Assembly: GCA_964363305.1 (NCBI GenBank) | Contig: CAYIHX010000005.1 | Span: 68,797-132,796, forward strand | DNA: 64,000 nucleotides | Reading direction: 5' to 3' | Source of the DNA: CAYIHX01 sp964363305 | GTDB lineage: Bacteria; Bdellovibrionota; UBA1018 | Part shown: piece after piece, positions 8,156 through 16,281 of the stretch | Position numbering within the stretch: the stretch's first letter is position 1 | How the letters are laid out: every line of letters begins with the position of its first letter | Program-made: the position numbers and the translations under genes | The notes under the pieces: generated by a model | Database searches by the model: none | What the model saw: the letters and a program-made list of their open reading frames with translations, nothing else | Told to the model about the DNA's origin: nothing

Positions 8156-9949
8156 TTACGTACTTATAAAATTCGAAAATGAGGTCATCCTGCGGTCACT
8201 GACGGGTTCGAAGTACCTTCGGCCGACGTCTTTTCCATATTCTCTCAGAAGTAATTTCTGTGAACTTGATTTTTCGGCAATCCTTACAATTTCTTCGGGC
8301 TCCATTGCAAAAATGACGTGACTGGCACTTTCCCAAAGTGTGTCCAGGTCTATCACCGCTTCGAGACACGGAACGATGACTAGGTGTCCTGATGAGATTA
8401 TTTCAAGATACGATACGGAGCTTCTCGATGTCAGCACCGCCCAAGATCGCGCAATTGTCTGATCGATGGGGCCTTCTACAATTTCAAAATTTTCCAAACC
8501 GTATTCATGACAGAGTGCTTCGAGCCACTGAGATGAAAGAGCGGGATGTGGCTTGAGAAGTAGCCTATATCGTCGGCTCAGGGCGCCTCTTCGTGCAATC
8601 CAACGAATCATCGCAACAGCCTGACCGGGAAATTGGTGAATCAGCACGGCAAGGGAGTTTTTATCGTCCCTCGATCCCGAATCATTGAGCGGTTCATCAC
8701 GACGATTAGCCGCGGTAAAACGGAGATTACATCCTTCGAATAGAATAGACCGGGGATATCCCGCGAATTCAAGGATTCTCAGATATTCGTGGCCGCTGGT
8801 GATGATCCGGTCTGGAAAAGGTTGCCTCTGTCGAAGTGCTTTGCTGAGTTCCATGCCCGAATGCTTGCGGAACCAGACCGAGTGTTGAAATGCGAGCAGT
8901 TTGGTTTCGAGTCCCATCCTCCGAACTTCAGAAATCAAAGCATTCTCGGCTAAATTACTTTCGTAGGGGAAATAGATGGCGCCGGGCAGGGATTCTTGAT
9001 TTTTCAGCTCACTTAAGACGGCGCCGGCAGAGGCAAGAACCAGGCTTTCTTGGTAGATTCCGGTTTGAAGGTGGCACTCTCTTAGGACGTCGGTCGTGTC
9101 GATTTCGAGGGTGACGGCGTTTCCTTGAAGTTTGGACGCCCGGAAGAGTCGGCTGACTACCTTGAGGCTTGGTGAAAGGCGAAGAAGTTCTAAGTCATGG
9201 ATGACTTTGATGCCCTTGTCTCGCAGTTTTGCGACGGCGGCCGATTTCGTGTCTTTGAGAAGATGAAATTGCGGCCAGACCCAAACCTGCCTATTTTCGT
9301 GTACAAGAAAATTTTGAAATTCACCGAAATTTCGATTGAGGTAGGGTGCCGGGCGATTGATGCAGTCTTGCGTTACCCAGGTCTTGAGGAGGATTGAATG
9401 CCGACTGGGTAATTCGTTTTTTTTCGTTTTTTTCGTCAAGATGATGCTTTTGAGAAATCTCAGTGCATGGACAAACTGCCTGCCTCGAAGTGCCGCAAAA
9501 TAGATCCACAATGGAGGCACTCCGGTGAGGCAAACCTGCCGCTTTGTTTTTTTGAGAATTTCTCGCTTGAGCGTGCGTGCGACTGATGGCGAGGTAACCA
9601 GGAGAAGGTAGTTTTCCTTTTCTTGACCTGAGAGGGCGAGCAGGCAGGAGGCGATCAGTCTACACCTGACCAGGTAGGGAAATGCAAAGGGATTTCTTGC
9701 GCCAAGATGGGTTTGCCAAAGAACGCCATCCACATCGCGAGACAGGAGATCGTCGAAGACCGTGTCGATGTCTTCGCCGAGTTTGGATTCGTTATCGGGA
9801 CTGAGCGGGATATACTGAGCGTGCTGGGTCCATTCTCCCGCGAGAGATTGAAGGCGATCGAGTTCTTCACTCGCAAGGAGGATGGTACTTTTTATGTTGG
9901 ATTTTCGAGGACGCTTGGAAAATCGCCCCGGTAACCAGATTTCGATCAT
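8156..9949 (-). CDS. Putative GT-B glycosyltransferase of a surface-polysaccharide locus
   Basis: A 597-residue protein without signal peptide or clear membrane segments. The C-terminal third looks like a nucleotide-sugar binding half of a GT-B enzyme. LLLKPHPAL (about residue 480) is the KPHP motif seen in Kdo transferases, polysialyltransferases and CDP-glycerol transferases. It is followed by a TSRSSVSYLEIISSG segment of the S/T-x-S-x-x-E type. The N-terminal part is not recognised. These features suggest a transferase using a CMP-activated acidic sugar, which would suit its position beside two CMP-sugar pathways. Its ATG overlaps the upstream epimerase stop by four bases, at the end of a coupled operon. 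Specificity is unknown. Confidence 0.55.
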   Translation of the reverse strand: MIEIWLPGRFSKRPRKSNIKSTILLASEELDRLQSLAGEWTQHAQYIPLSPDNESKLGEDIDTVFDDLLSRDVDGVLWQTHLGARNPFAFPYLVRCRLIASCLLALSGQEKENYLLLVTSPSVARTLKREILKKTKRQVCLTGVPPLWIYFAALRGRQFVHALRFLKSIILTKKTKKNELPSRHSILLKTWVTQDCINRPAPYLNRNFGEFQNFLVHENRQVWVWPQFHLLKDTKSAAVAKLRDKGIKVIHDLELLRLSPSLKVVSRLFRASKLQGNAVTLEIDTTDVLRECHLQTGIYQESLVLASAGAVLSELKNQESLPGAIYFPYESNLAENALISEVRRMGLETKLLAFQHSVWFRKHSGMELSKALRQRQPFPDRIITSGHEYLRILEFAGYPRSILFEGCNLRFTAANRRDEPLNDSGSRDDKNSLAVLIHQFPGQAVAMIRWIARRGALSRRYRLLLKPHPALSSQWLEALCHEYGLENFEIVEGPIDQTIARSWAVLTSRSSVSYLEIISSGHLVIVPCLEAVIDLDTLWESASHVIFAMEPEEIVRIAEKSSSQKLLLREYGKDVGRRYFEPVSDRRMTSFSNFIST

Positions 9950-10893
9950 GAACGGAGATTTTTCACCGTCATCCGGATTCCCTCAAACGGACTGACTTTA
10001 GGCTCCCACCCCAGGTCCCTTTTTGCGCTCTCGCAAGAGCCGAAGCTCACCATAGGGTCTCCTGGTGTCCCTCCTTGCTCGATGATCGGATATTTCTCAG
10101 GGTCTTTTCCAAAATTCTGAATCAATTCATGAAGGAGTTCGCGAATCGAGAGGCTGATTCCCGTACACATGTTGTAGGCTTTTTGTATGGCCCGAGGATT
10201 ATCTACGCATCGAGTCATGGCGTCGACGACGTCGCTGACGTGAACGATGTCCCTTTTCCTATCAAGAGGTCCCTTAACGACAATAGGCTCTCCCTTGACG
10301 AGGTACGCCAGGTAGATGCTTAAGAGGCCCTGCTCTAGATTCTCCAGGTTCTGCGATGCTCCATAGGTGGTGTACAGTCGGAACACCGTCCACTCGATGC
10401 CGTACTGAGCACCGTAGACCCGAGCCATCATTTCTCCAGCGGCCTTGTTGGCGCCATAGGGTGATTTTGGACGCAAGGGTTCTTGCTCCGTCGTCGGAAA
10501 ATGCTCGGGATCGCCATAGGCACTCATCGAACTCGCAAAAATAAATCTCTTGCACCCGGATTCGCGCGCAAATTCCAGAGTCTGTACTGTGCCGAGGAGA
10601 TTCGAGTGAGAATCCAAAATGGGATCACGGAAAGAAACGGCGTTTGAGGCCTGCGCTCCCAAATGGAAGATCGCGTCGAATACCTGGCCCTTGAGCGTTT
10701 CCCTCCAGCCCTTCTCAGCCAGATCTTCGTGGAGGAACGCCGCTTGGACGGGAAGGTTAGATTTTTTGCCGTTGGAGAGGTTGTCGACGATAGTGACTCT
10801 TGCTCCGGCTTGAATGAGGTCGTGCGCGAGACTGGAGCCGACGAATCCGGCTCCACCGGTGACCAGGAAGTTCTTTCCATCAAATTTCTTCAT
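9946..10893 (-). CDS. NAD-dependent nucleotide-sugar epimerase/dehydratase
   Basis: A 315-residue extended short-chain dehydrogenase. The NAD-binding motif is VTGGAGFVGSSL (residues 11-22). The catalytic elements are SSMSAYG and YGANKAAGE (YxxxK). A C-terminal substrate domain ends with GWEPKVSPFEGI, typical of UDP-glucose or UDP-glucuronate 4-epimerases and GDP-mannose 4,6-dehydratase relatives. The reaction is probably 4-epimerisation, or oxidation/dehydration at C4, of a nucleotide sugar in the cytosol. Both ends overlap neighbours by four bases: the 2-hydroxyacid dehydrogenase upstream and the glycosyltransferase downstream. This suggests stoichiometric translation. The exact sugar cannot be assigned. 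Confidence 0.87.
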   Translation of the reverse strand: MKKFDGKNFLVTGGAGFVGSSLAHDLIQAGARVTIVDNLSNGKKSNLPVQAAFLHEDLAEKGWRETLKGQVFDAIFHLGAQASNAVSFRDPILDSHSNLLGTVQTLEFARESGCKRFIFASSMSAYGDPEHFPTTEQEPLRPKSPYGANKAAGEMMARVYGAQYGIEWTVFRLYTTYGASQNLENLEQGLLSIYLAYLVKGEPIVVKGPLDRKRDIVHVSDVVDAMTRCVDNPRAIQKAYNMCTGISLSIRELLHELIQNFGKDPEKYPIIEQGGTPGDPMVSFGSCESAKRDLGWEPKVSPFEGIRMTVKNLRS

Positions 10894-11879
10894 GGGTTCA
10901 CCTGACTGCGGGGGCGTTCGCCTCGAAGGACGCGCAGTGCTTCCATGGCCGCTTTGTATCGCATTTCATCCTCAGCTTCCCGTGAAAAGAAAGCGCAGTG
11001 CGGGGTGATGATCAAGCGCGAAGTGATTTCCGGATCCCCATTGATCCAACGGGCTAAAAGGGGGTCGGCGTCGTCGATGGGTTCAGTGGGGAGAACGTCA
11101 AAGCCCGCGTGATATACTTTTTTCTCTAAAAAAGCTTCGCGGAAAGCGGGCCAGTCCATCACGGGTCCGCGACTGGTGTTGATGAGCACGGCCTCCTGAG
11201 GGAGGGCGTCAAAGAAGGCCTTTCCAATCATACCCCGTGTTTCGACGGTCAAGGGCGTATGAAGAGAGATGATCTCGGAGTTTCTGGCAAGTTCCAGAAG
11301 GTCATGGTGTCTTTCAAGTCCTAGGCTTTTTTCCCAACCGATGGGAAGGTAGGGGTCATAAAAGCTGACCGTCATCCCGAGTGCCTTTGCCCGTAACGCA
11401 AAAGCGGCGCCAATTCTTCCAAGTCCGACGATTCCCAATTTTCGTTTGGTGAGTCGAAACGTTTTGGGGCCTTCCCAAACCCAGGTCTTCTTGGCTTTGG
11501 CTTGGACGGCATAAGGGAAAAGGCCACGAGCCAATGCGAGCAGGAGAGCAAGCGCGTGATCCGCTACGTCATTGGTTCCGTAGTCGGGAACATTCGATAT
11601 GACAATGCCAAATTCCTTGGCAGCCACGAGATCCACGTTATCAAATCCCGCACCCACTCTAACAAGGGACCGGCAATTTTTAAGGGACGCCAGGGTGGCG
11701 CGGTCCCACTTGAGGTCATGCCAGGCCAGAATCGCGTCGGCTTCCTCGATTTTTCCTCTGATTTCGTCATTTGACTTGGCTTTCAGCGTGATCACATCCG
11801 CCTGATTACCGAATACGGTCATTTCAACTTTTGGTTCTGATGTGACTCGGTCGGGTATGAAGACTTTCCACTTACTCAT
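10890..11879 (-). CDS. D-isomer-specific 2-hydroxyacid dehydrogenase (CtBP/phosphoglycerate dehydrogenase-like)
   Basis: An NAD-dependent dehydrogenase that interconverts a D-2-hydroxyacid and a 2-oxoacid. The start is set at the ATG at 11879 (MSKWKVFIPD). It overlaps the upstream stop as ATGA, and homology begins there; the frame is open further upstream. In the 329 residues the substrate domain has VRVGAGFDNVDL and SNVPDYGTNDVADHAL. The NAD domain has GIVGLGRIG. The catalytic Arg, Glu and His are in INTSRGPV, PTEPIDD and ITPHCAFFS. The NVPDYG/VADHAL version resembles CtBP-type members. It lies between a HAD phosphatase and an epimerase gene, so its substrate may be a hydroxyacid made by the neighbouring GAPDH-like enzyme and phosphatase (inference). 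Confidence 0.88.
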   Translation of the reverse strand: MSKWKVFIPDRVTSEPKVEMTVFGNQADVITLKAKSNDEIRGKIEEADAILAWHDLKWDRATLASLKNCRSLVRVGAGFDNVDLVAAKEFGIVISNVPDYGTNDVADHALALLLALARGLFPYAVQAKAKKTWVWEGPKTFRLTKRKLGIVGLGRIGAAFALRAKALGMTVSFYDPYLPIGWEKSLGLERHHDLLELARNSEIISLHTPLTVETRGMIGKAFFDALPQEAVLINTSRGPVMDWPAFREAFLEKKVYHAGFDVLPTEPIDDADPLLARWINGDPEITSRLIITPHCAFFSREAEDEMRYKAAMEALRVLRGERPRSQVNP

Positions 11880-12649
11880 ACAGAAACTTCCTTTTGAACT
11901 TCGTCGAGGAGGGTCCGCTGCGTCAGGACACGAATGCCGCTCTGGGTGCAAAGGTCGAGATCTTCCGGTTGTGTGTATCCCCAGCTCGCCCACCGGCAAT
12001 TGAAGCCGTCGCGATGGGCGGGAAGCAAGTGCTCCACGTAGTCGTCGATGAAAACAACGTTGGAACGAGCGATTTTAAGGGGGGCCGCCCAATGCTCAAG
12101 CACGGCAGACTTCGTTCCTTTCGATGCGCGCGGAAGAATGATGCGAGGATCCGGCGGTTCATCGATAAAATATTGAATGATCTTGGATATGGAGTCTGAG
12201 TCTCGGGTCGAGAGAATACTCGCCAGGTCACGCTTTTTAGCCGCCTCGAACGCCGCTAACGCTTCGGGGTATGGCTTCACTTCCGCAAGCCAAAGCCGGG
12301 TATTTTTCTGCAGCTCAATGCGGGTCGCGAAGTACGAATCTTCAAAGCCCTGGAAGGACTCCCGCAAGGTCTGTGCCTTGGCGAGAAATGCCTCTCTCGA
12401 CTCGCTGATTTCCCCTTGGAAAATTTCAAGCAAGAGAGGTCCGTACTGCCATGGGGGACCGACCCAGGCGCGATTTTTGAGAAACGGAACCAGCACGTCT
12501 TGAGATATTTTTTGTCCTGGTTTCCAGGATTGGGGAAAACCCCATTTGTGATTCTGACGGGAGGCTGTATCAAAGGCGACACGGAGGCACTCCGGCGCCG
12601 TATCAAAAAGGACACCATCGAAATCGAAAACAAAAGACTTGCTGCCCAC
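11876..12649 (-). CDS. HAD-superfamily hydrolase (phosphatase)
   Basis: A 257-residue HAD phosphatase. Motif I is FVFDFDGVLFDT (nucleophile Asp and acid/base Asp), motif II is the SILSTRDSDS segment, and motif IV is VVFIDDYVEH (paired Asp). The frame is open well upstream, into the GAPDH-like gene. The preferred start is the GTG at 12649, one base beyond the upstream TGA, because homology starts immediately with VGSKSFVFDFDG. The stop overlaps the dehydrogenase ATG by four bases. Members remove phosphate from small metabolites or phosphosugars. Here the likely substrate is the product of the GAPDH-like enzyme or a related sugar-acid phosphate (inference). Confidence 0.8.
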   Translation of the reverse strand: MGSKSFVFDFDGVLFDTAPECLRVAFDTASRQNHKWGFPQSWKPGQKISQDVLVPFLKNRAWVGPPWQYGPLLLEIFQGEISESREAFLAKAQTLRESFQGFEDSYFATRIELQKNTRLWLAEVKPYPEALAAFEAAKKRDLASILSTRDSDSISKIIQYFIDEPPDPRIILPRASKGTKSAVLEHWAAPLKIARSNVVFIDDYVEHLLPAHRDGFNCRWASWGYTQPEDLDLCTQSGIRVLTQRTLLDEVQKEVSV

Positions 12650-12650
12650 G

Positions 12651-13697
12651 TCAAGTCTCGTTCTGGGCGATGAGATCGATGGCGTCAGCCACCCTCGATG
12701 AGTAGCCCCATTCGTTATCATACCAGAGTACGAGCTTAACAAGGCGACCCCGGTTGACCATGAGCCAACGGGTATCGAAAATAACGGAATGGGGATCCGC
12801 CTGGTAATCGACGGAGATCAAGGGTTCGTCAGACACCCTGAGAACTCGCCTCAAGTTCTTGTCTTGGAGGGCAACGTCCATTGCCTCCAGGATCTGTTTT
12901 TCAGTGACGTCACGAGAGAACTCAATCGTCATATCCGCGCTGGTGACTGTTTGGGTGGGCACTCGGTAACTGAGGCACTGAAGGCGTCCGCTCAAGTGCG
13001 GCATGACTTTTTCGAGGGCGGAAACAAGAGTAGTGGGTTTTGGGATCAAGGTGCCGATCGAGGAGCGACCGAGCGGGTAATGGGAATAAACCTGCCCGGG
13101 ATAGCTCTGCGATCTTGACGAGCCATCCATGAGGTTTTGATAAGAGAGCCAGGGGTGCAATGAGGTAATGAAGCCGCCCGCGACCCCAAAAGCGCGATCT
13201 AAGACATTAAGAACGGGAGCGCAGGCATTGACGTCGCAGATGCTTGTGCAGAGAAGTTTGTGCTCTTGAGGCCTGAATTTCGATTCGTTGACCCCGAAAA
13301 GAAGGATAAAGTCCGCGATCGATGACGAGTTCGTCACAATTACCGAAATGCCTTTTTTGGTGAGGTTGCGAGAGAGTTCCTCATTTTGCTTGACGCCAGT
13401 GGCTTCGATAACGACGTCGACTCCATTTGTTTTCCAGTCGACTGCGTCAATAGCTTCTTGGTGGGAAACTGAGACCCAATTCTCATCGATGCGGATGCCT
13501 TTGGATTCGGCCGCTATCACATCGGGCAGCCGTCCGTAGGTGGAATCATACTTCAGCAGGTAAGCAAGGTTGGCCGAATCTGGGTTCAGATCATTGATGT
13601 GAACGAGGTCGTGTTCCCGCTGTTCAAGAAGAATGCGTGCGACGATTCTTCCAATTCTTCCGAAACCGTTGATTCCGACTCGAAGGCGTTTTTTCAT
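12651..13697 (-). CDS. Divergent glyceraldehyde-3-phosphate dehydrogenase-like enzyme
   Basis: A 348-residue protein with full GAPDH architecture: GINGFGRIGR (NAD loop, residues 9-18), KYDSTYGR, and the closing YDNEWGYSSRVADAI. The active-site cysteine is present, but its usual SCTTNC surroundings are rewritten as ICDVNA. The catalytic His (TSLHPW) and the YRVPT arginine remain. The phosphate-binding TT pair and the usual GAAxNIIPSSTGAA loop are changed (here SSIGTLIPKPT). It therefore probably oxidises a different aldehyde, or uses a different acyl acceptor, than the glycolytic enzyme. It overlaps the FkbM gene by four bases and is followed, one base past its stop, by the phosphatase. A housekeeping role is unlikely in this context. 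Confidence 0.83.
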   Translation of the reverse strand: MKKRLRVGINGFGRIGRIVARILLEQREHDLVHINDLNPDSANLAYLLKYDSTYGRLPDVIAAESKGIRIDENWVSVSHQEAIDAVDWKTNGVDVVIEATGVKQNEELSRNLTKKGISVIVTNSSSIADFILLFGVNESKFRPQEHKLLCTSICDVNACAPVLNVLDRAFGVAGGFITSLHPWLSYQNLMDGSSRSQSYPGQVYSHYPLGRSSIGTLIPKPTTLVSALEKVMPHLSGRLQCLSYRVPTQTVTSADMTIEFSRDVTEKQILEAMDVALQDKNLRRVLRVSDEPLISVDYQADPHSVIFDTRWLMVNRGRLVKLVLWYDNEWGYSSRVADAIDLIAQNET

Positions 13698-14545
13698 GGT
13701 GAGTTCCGGCGTTCAAAAATAGTATTCCTGCACTTGAAACCACTGTTCTCATAGACCCAGTCACTGACGCTTGATGGCCTCAGTCCGGCTTTTTCAAGAA
13801 TTGCGGGAATCTTGCTGGGTTCGCCCGGGGCGTCGCTCACCTCTACAAGGATGCTCCTGAGTCTAGGGTCTGACAAAACGCCCATTCCACCCGCCAAGAT
13901 GTTTTCTTCCAGGCCATCCACGTCGAGCTTGATCAGAGAAGGAAAGGGACTTGAGTTCCTCCCGAACCACTGATCAAGCGTGATGCAATAGGTTCCCTGA
14001 ATGAATGGAATCTTTTTGGTACCTTGGGTCGAAAAACTCGAAGGTTGACCAACATTGTGAAAGGAAGATCCTGGCGTGAGATCGCTTACAAAGAAGGAAG
14101 AAGGTTTGGTTTGATCCGAAAATGCGAGGGGGAAGGGCAAGATATTCTCAAAGCCGTTTCTGTGAATATTCAGGCAAAGCCGCGCGTAGTTTTGAGACTC
14201 AGGTTCGAAAGCGAGGACTTGCGCTTTGGGTTGTACCTTGGCAGCGAAAAGAGAATAGATTCCTACGTTGGCTCCGATGTCGAGGAAGACGTCTCCGGGC
14301 TGGAGACATTTACGTATCCACTCGAGGGTCTCCGGTTCCTTTTCTAAAAAGGATTCGGCCCGATATCTCTCGACTGGGCTCATCACGCCAATGAAAAACG
14401 CGGAGGGTCCGGCCCCACAGGCCATCTGCTGGTTGCCTATGAACCGCCATCTGAATTCACGAAGAGATTGTATCAAGTCCCAGACGAGGCTCTTCACGGG
14501 GCTTGGAATGATTGCTTTGAGGGAATTTTTAACCACTTCTGACAT
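13694..14545 (-). CDS. FkbM family SAM-dependent methyltransferase
   Basis: A 283-residue predicted O-methyltransferase of the FkbM type. The start is placed at the ATG at 14545 (MSEVVKNS), which has a GAGAAA ribosome-binding site; the frame is open for 54 more codons upstream into the divergent promoter region. SAM-binding motif I is VFLDIGANVGIYSLFAA, motif II contains VLAFEPES, and the family's IKLDVDGLE segment follows. It is the first gene of the coupled minus-strand operon and starts 112 bases from the divergent CMP-transferase. FkbM enzymes methylate sugar hydroxyls or other oxygen atoms; the acceptor here is unknown. Confidence 0.84.
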   Translation of the reverse strand: MSEVVKNSLKAIIPSPVKSLVWDLIQSLREFRWRFIGNQQMACGAGPSAFFIGVMSPVERYRAESFLEKEPETLEWIRKCLQPGDVFLDIGANVGIYSLFAAKVQPKAQVLAFEPESQNYARLCLNIHRNGFENILPFPLAFSDQTKPSSFFVSDLTPGSSFHNVGQPSSFSTQGTKKIPFIQGTYCITLDQWFGRNSSPFPSLIKLDVDGLEENILAGGMGVLSDPRLRSILVEVSDAPGEPSKIPAILEKAGLRPSSVSDWVYENSGFKCRNTIFERRNSP

Positions 14546-14657
14546 TGAGTTTTCTCGGCGAGAAGATGGCCTTACCGATAGAGCGTTGTAAAGTGATTTT
14601 GTGCATGCCATGTTCATTTTCGAGGTCAATATCCACCATAGGGAGGGAAGGTGAGCC

Positions 14658-15419
14658 ATGATTCCAGCACTCATGATCGGACGAAAGGGGAGCCGCGTTA
14701 AAGACAAGAATGTTCGTCCGGTACTCGGACGACCACTGTGTCTCTACCCGATTCTCGCAGCTAAAAACTCGAGTTCGGTGAGCCAAGTCTATGTTTCGAC
14801 CGACTGTGATAAAATTCACCAAGTCGCGCTTGAACAGTCGTGCACCTTGATCGAACGACCCGCGCACTTGGCGACAAATGAGGCTCTGGCGGAAGACGCT
14901 TTTCAGCATGGCTATGAGTGGATCGGTCGCCAATTGGAGACTGAGCATCCAAGGGAGAAAATCGAATTCATTGTTCTTCTCTTCGCGAATGGAATCACGA
15001 TTACGCCCGGACTGATTGATGAGGGAGTTAGGTTTTTGAGGGCAAATCCGGACTTCGATTCAGCTGTATCAGTCAGTAAATATAATATGTTCAGCGCGTT
15101 ACGGGCGCGAAAAATTGAGAACGGTTTGGTTCGCCCGTTTGTCGATCCCGCCCTGTTCTCGAATGCAACTTGTGACCGTGATTCACAGGGTGACACCTAT
15201 TTTGTCGACTGCTCTATTTTTGTGCTTCGGCCGCGATGTTTTGATTACTCAAAGGGGGAATTGCCCTTTCGCTGGATAGGCCGAAAGGTTCATCCGCTTC
15301 ATCAGGAGGCGGGATTTGATGTCGATTTTGAATGGCAGTTCCCTGTCGTCGAGTGGTTTTTGAAGCAGAACGGGTTCACCGAGTCTTCGACGCCTTACGA
15401 GAAGATGAAGCAAAAATGA
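14658..15419 (+). CDS. Acylneuraminate cytidylyltransferase family (NeuA/KdsB-like CMP-sugar synthetase)
   Basis: A 253-residue CMP-sugar synthetase. The nucleotide-binding N-terminus MIPALMIGRKGSRVKDKNV matches the ALIPARGGSKGIPxKN loop of NeuA-type enzymes in an altered form (Arg-Lys-Gly-Ser kept). VYVSTDCDKI and ERPAHLATNEA follow the family pattern. It would transfer CMP from CTP to a 2-keto sugar acid in the cytosol. It is the window's second such enzyme, besides the one fused to the aminotransferase, so two different CMP-activated acids are likely made. Its stop overlaps the next gene's ATG by four bases. Its divergent neighbour is the FkbM/GAPDH-like operon, and the short shared region probably holds both promoters. 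Confidence 0.83.
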   Translation: MIPALMIGRKGSRVKDKNVRPVLGRPLCLYPILAAKNSSSVSQVYVSTDCDKIHQVALEQSCTLIERPAHLATNEALAEDAFQHGYEWIGRQLETEHPREKIEFIVLLFANGITITPGLIDEGVRFLRANPDFDSAVSVSKYNMFSALRARKIENGLVRPFVDPALFSNATCDRDSQGDTYFVDCSIFVLRPRCFDYSKGELPFRWIGRKVHPLHQEAGFDVDFEWQFPVVEWFLKQNGFTESSTPYEKMKQK

Positions 15420-16258
15420 GTCAAAAAGTGGAGCGGTTTGTCCGATATCGGGTGAAATCACCGAGTTTTGGGGTGACGGAGCCCGCTTGGGGCCGGATCG
15501 AGGGGGAATGGGTCTACTCGATAGCGACCGCTCCGTGGCACATACCCCATTTGTCTCCCGTTGACCGATCTCGCTCCCTCAAAAAAGATGACCTTGAGTT
15601 TCTCGCGCCGGCGGAGCCGGAGAAGATTGTCGCCCTGGGATATAATTACCGAGATCTCGTGGTAGACCCTACCGCAGTTTTAGGTGGCAAAGCCCTGGAG
15701 TTTGAGCAGCCGGGTTTTGAACCCGTGATTTTTTTGAAGGCGCCCAATGCTCTTTCTGATCCGTTCGGGGATATTCGTGTTCCCTCTTTTTCTAAAGAGA
15801 CCTGGGTTGAAGTCGAATTGGCGCTCGTGATGGGGCGGAGGGTGTCGGGCGAAATTTCGAAAGAGGAAGCCGCGCGTGCGATATTTGGAGTGACAATCGG
15901 GAACGATGTGAGCTGTTTTAAGGTTGCAGCGAGTGATTGGCACTTGGCGCGATCGAAGAGTCTGGATGGGTTTTGTCCGTTGGGTCCTGAGCTGGTGAGG
16001 GGACTCGACGATTCAAATCTGAGACTCACGACGGCGATCAATGGACGTATCACTCAGGATGGTCAAACGGGGAATCGGATTCTCTCTAGCGTGGAGGCGG
16101 TTCAGTTCGTAGCTCGTTTTATTACCTTGATGCCTGGGGACGTTTTGTTGACCGGGTCTCCACGGGGGGCGCGGCAGTCGTTGATTCGACCCGGCGATCA
16201 AATCACTCTTTCGATAGAAAATTTGGGTTCCCAGGTGTGCCGAGGGGCGCGGTGGTAG
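15416..16258 (+). CDS. Fumarylacetoacetate hydrolase (FAH) family protein
   Basis: A 280-residue protein of the FAH fold, whose members hydrolyse, hydrate, isomerise or decarboxylate 2-oxo acids using a divalent metal. The start is the ATG at 15416, coupled to the preceding stop (ATGA). Metal ligands are visible in VEVELALVMG (ExE) and TIGNDVS (Asp). The KSLDGFCPLGPE segment and C-terminal MPGDVLLTGSPRG are family hallmarks. The N-terminal KIVALGYNYRD is also typical. Coupling to a CMP-sugar synthetase is unusual. It suggests action on a 2-keto-3-deoxy or 2,4-diketo sugar acid, or removal of a by-product, but this is inference. No standard aromatic degradation genes are nearby. Confidence 0.87.
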   Translation: MSQKVERFVRYRVKSPSFGVTEPAWGRIEGEWVYSIATAPWHIPHLSPVDRSRSLKKDDLEFLAPAEPEKIVALGYNYRDLVVDPTAVLGGKALEFEQPGFEPVIFLKAPNALSDPFGDIRVPSFSKETWVEVELALVMGRRVSGEISKEEAARAIFGVTIGNDVSCFKVAASDWHLARSKSLDGFCPLGPELVRGLDDSNLRLTTAINGRITQDGQTGNRILSSVEAVQFVARFITLMPGDVLLTGSPRGARQSLIRPGDQITLSIENLGSQVCRGARW

Positions 16259-16281
16259 GCTATGCTATTGTGGTGTGACGG

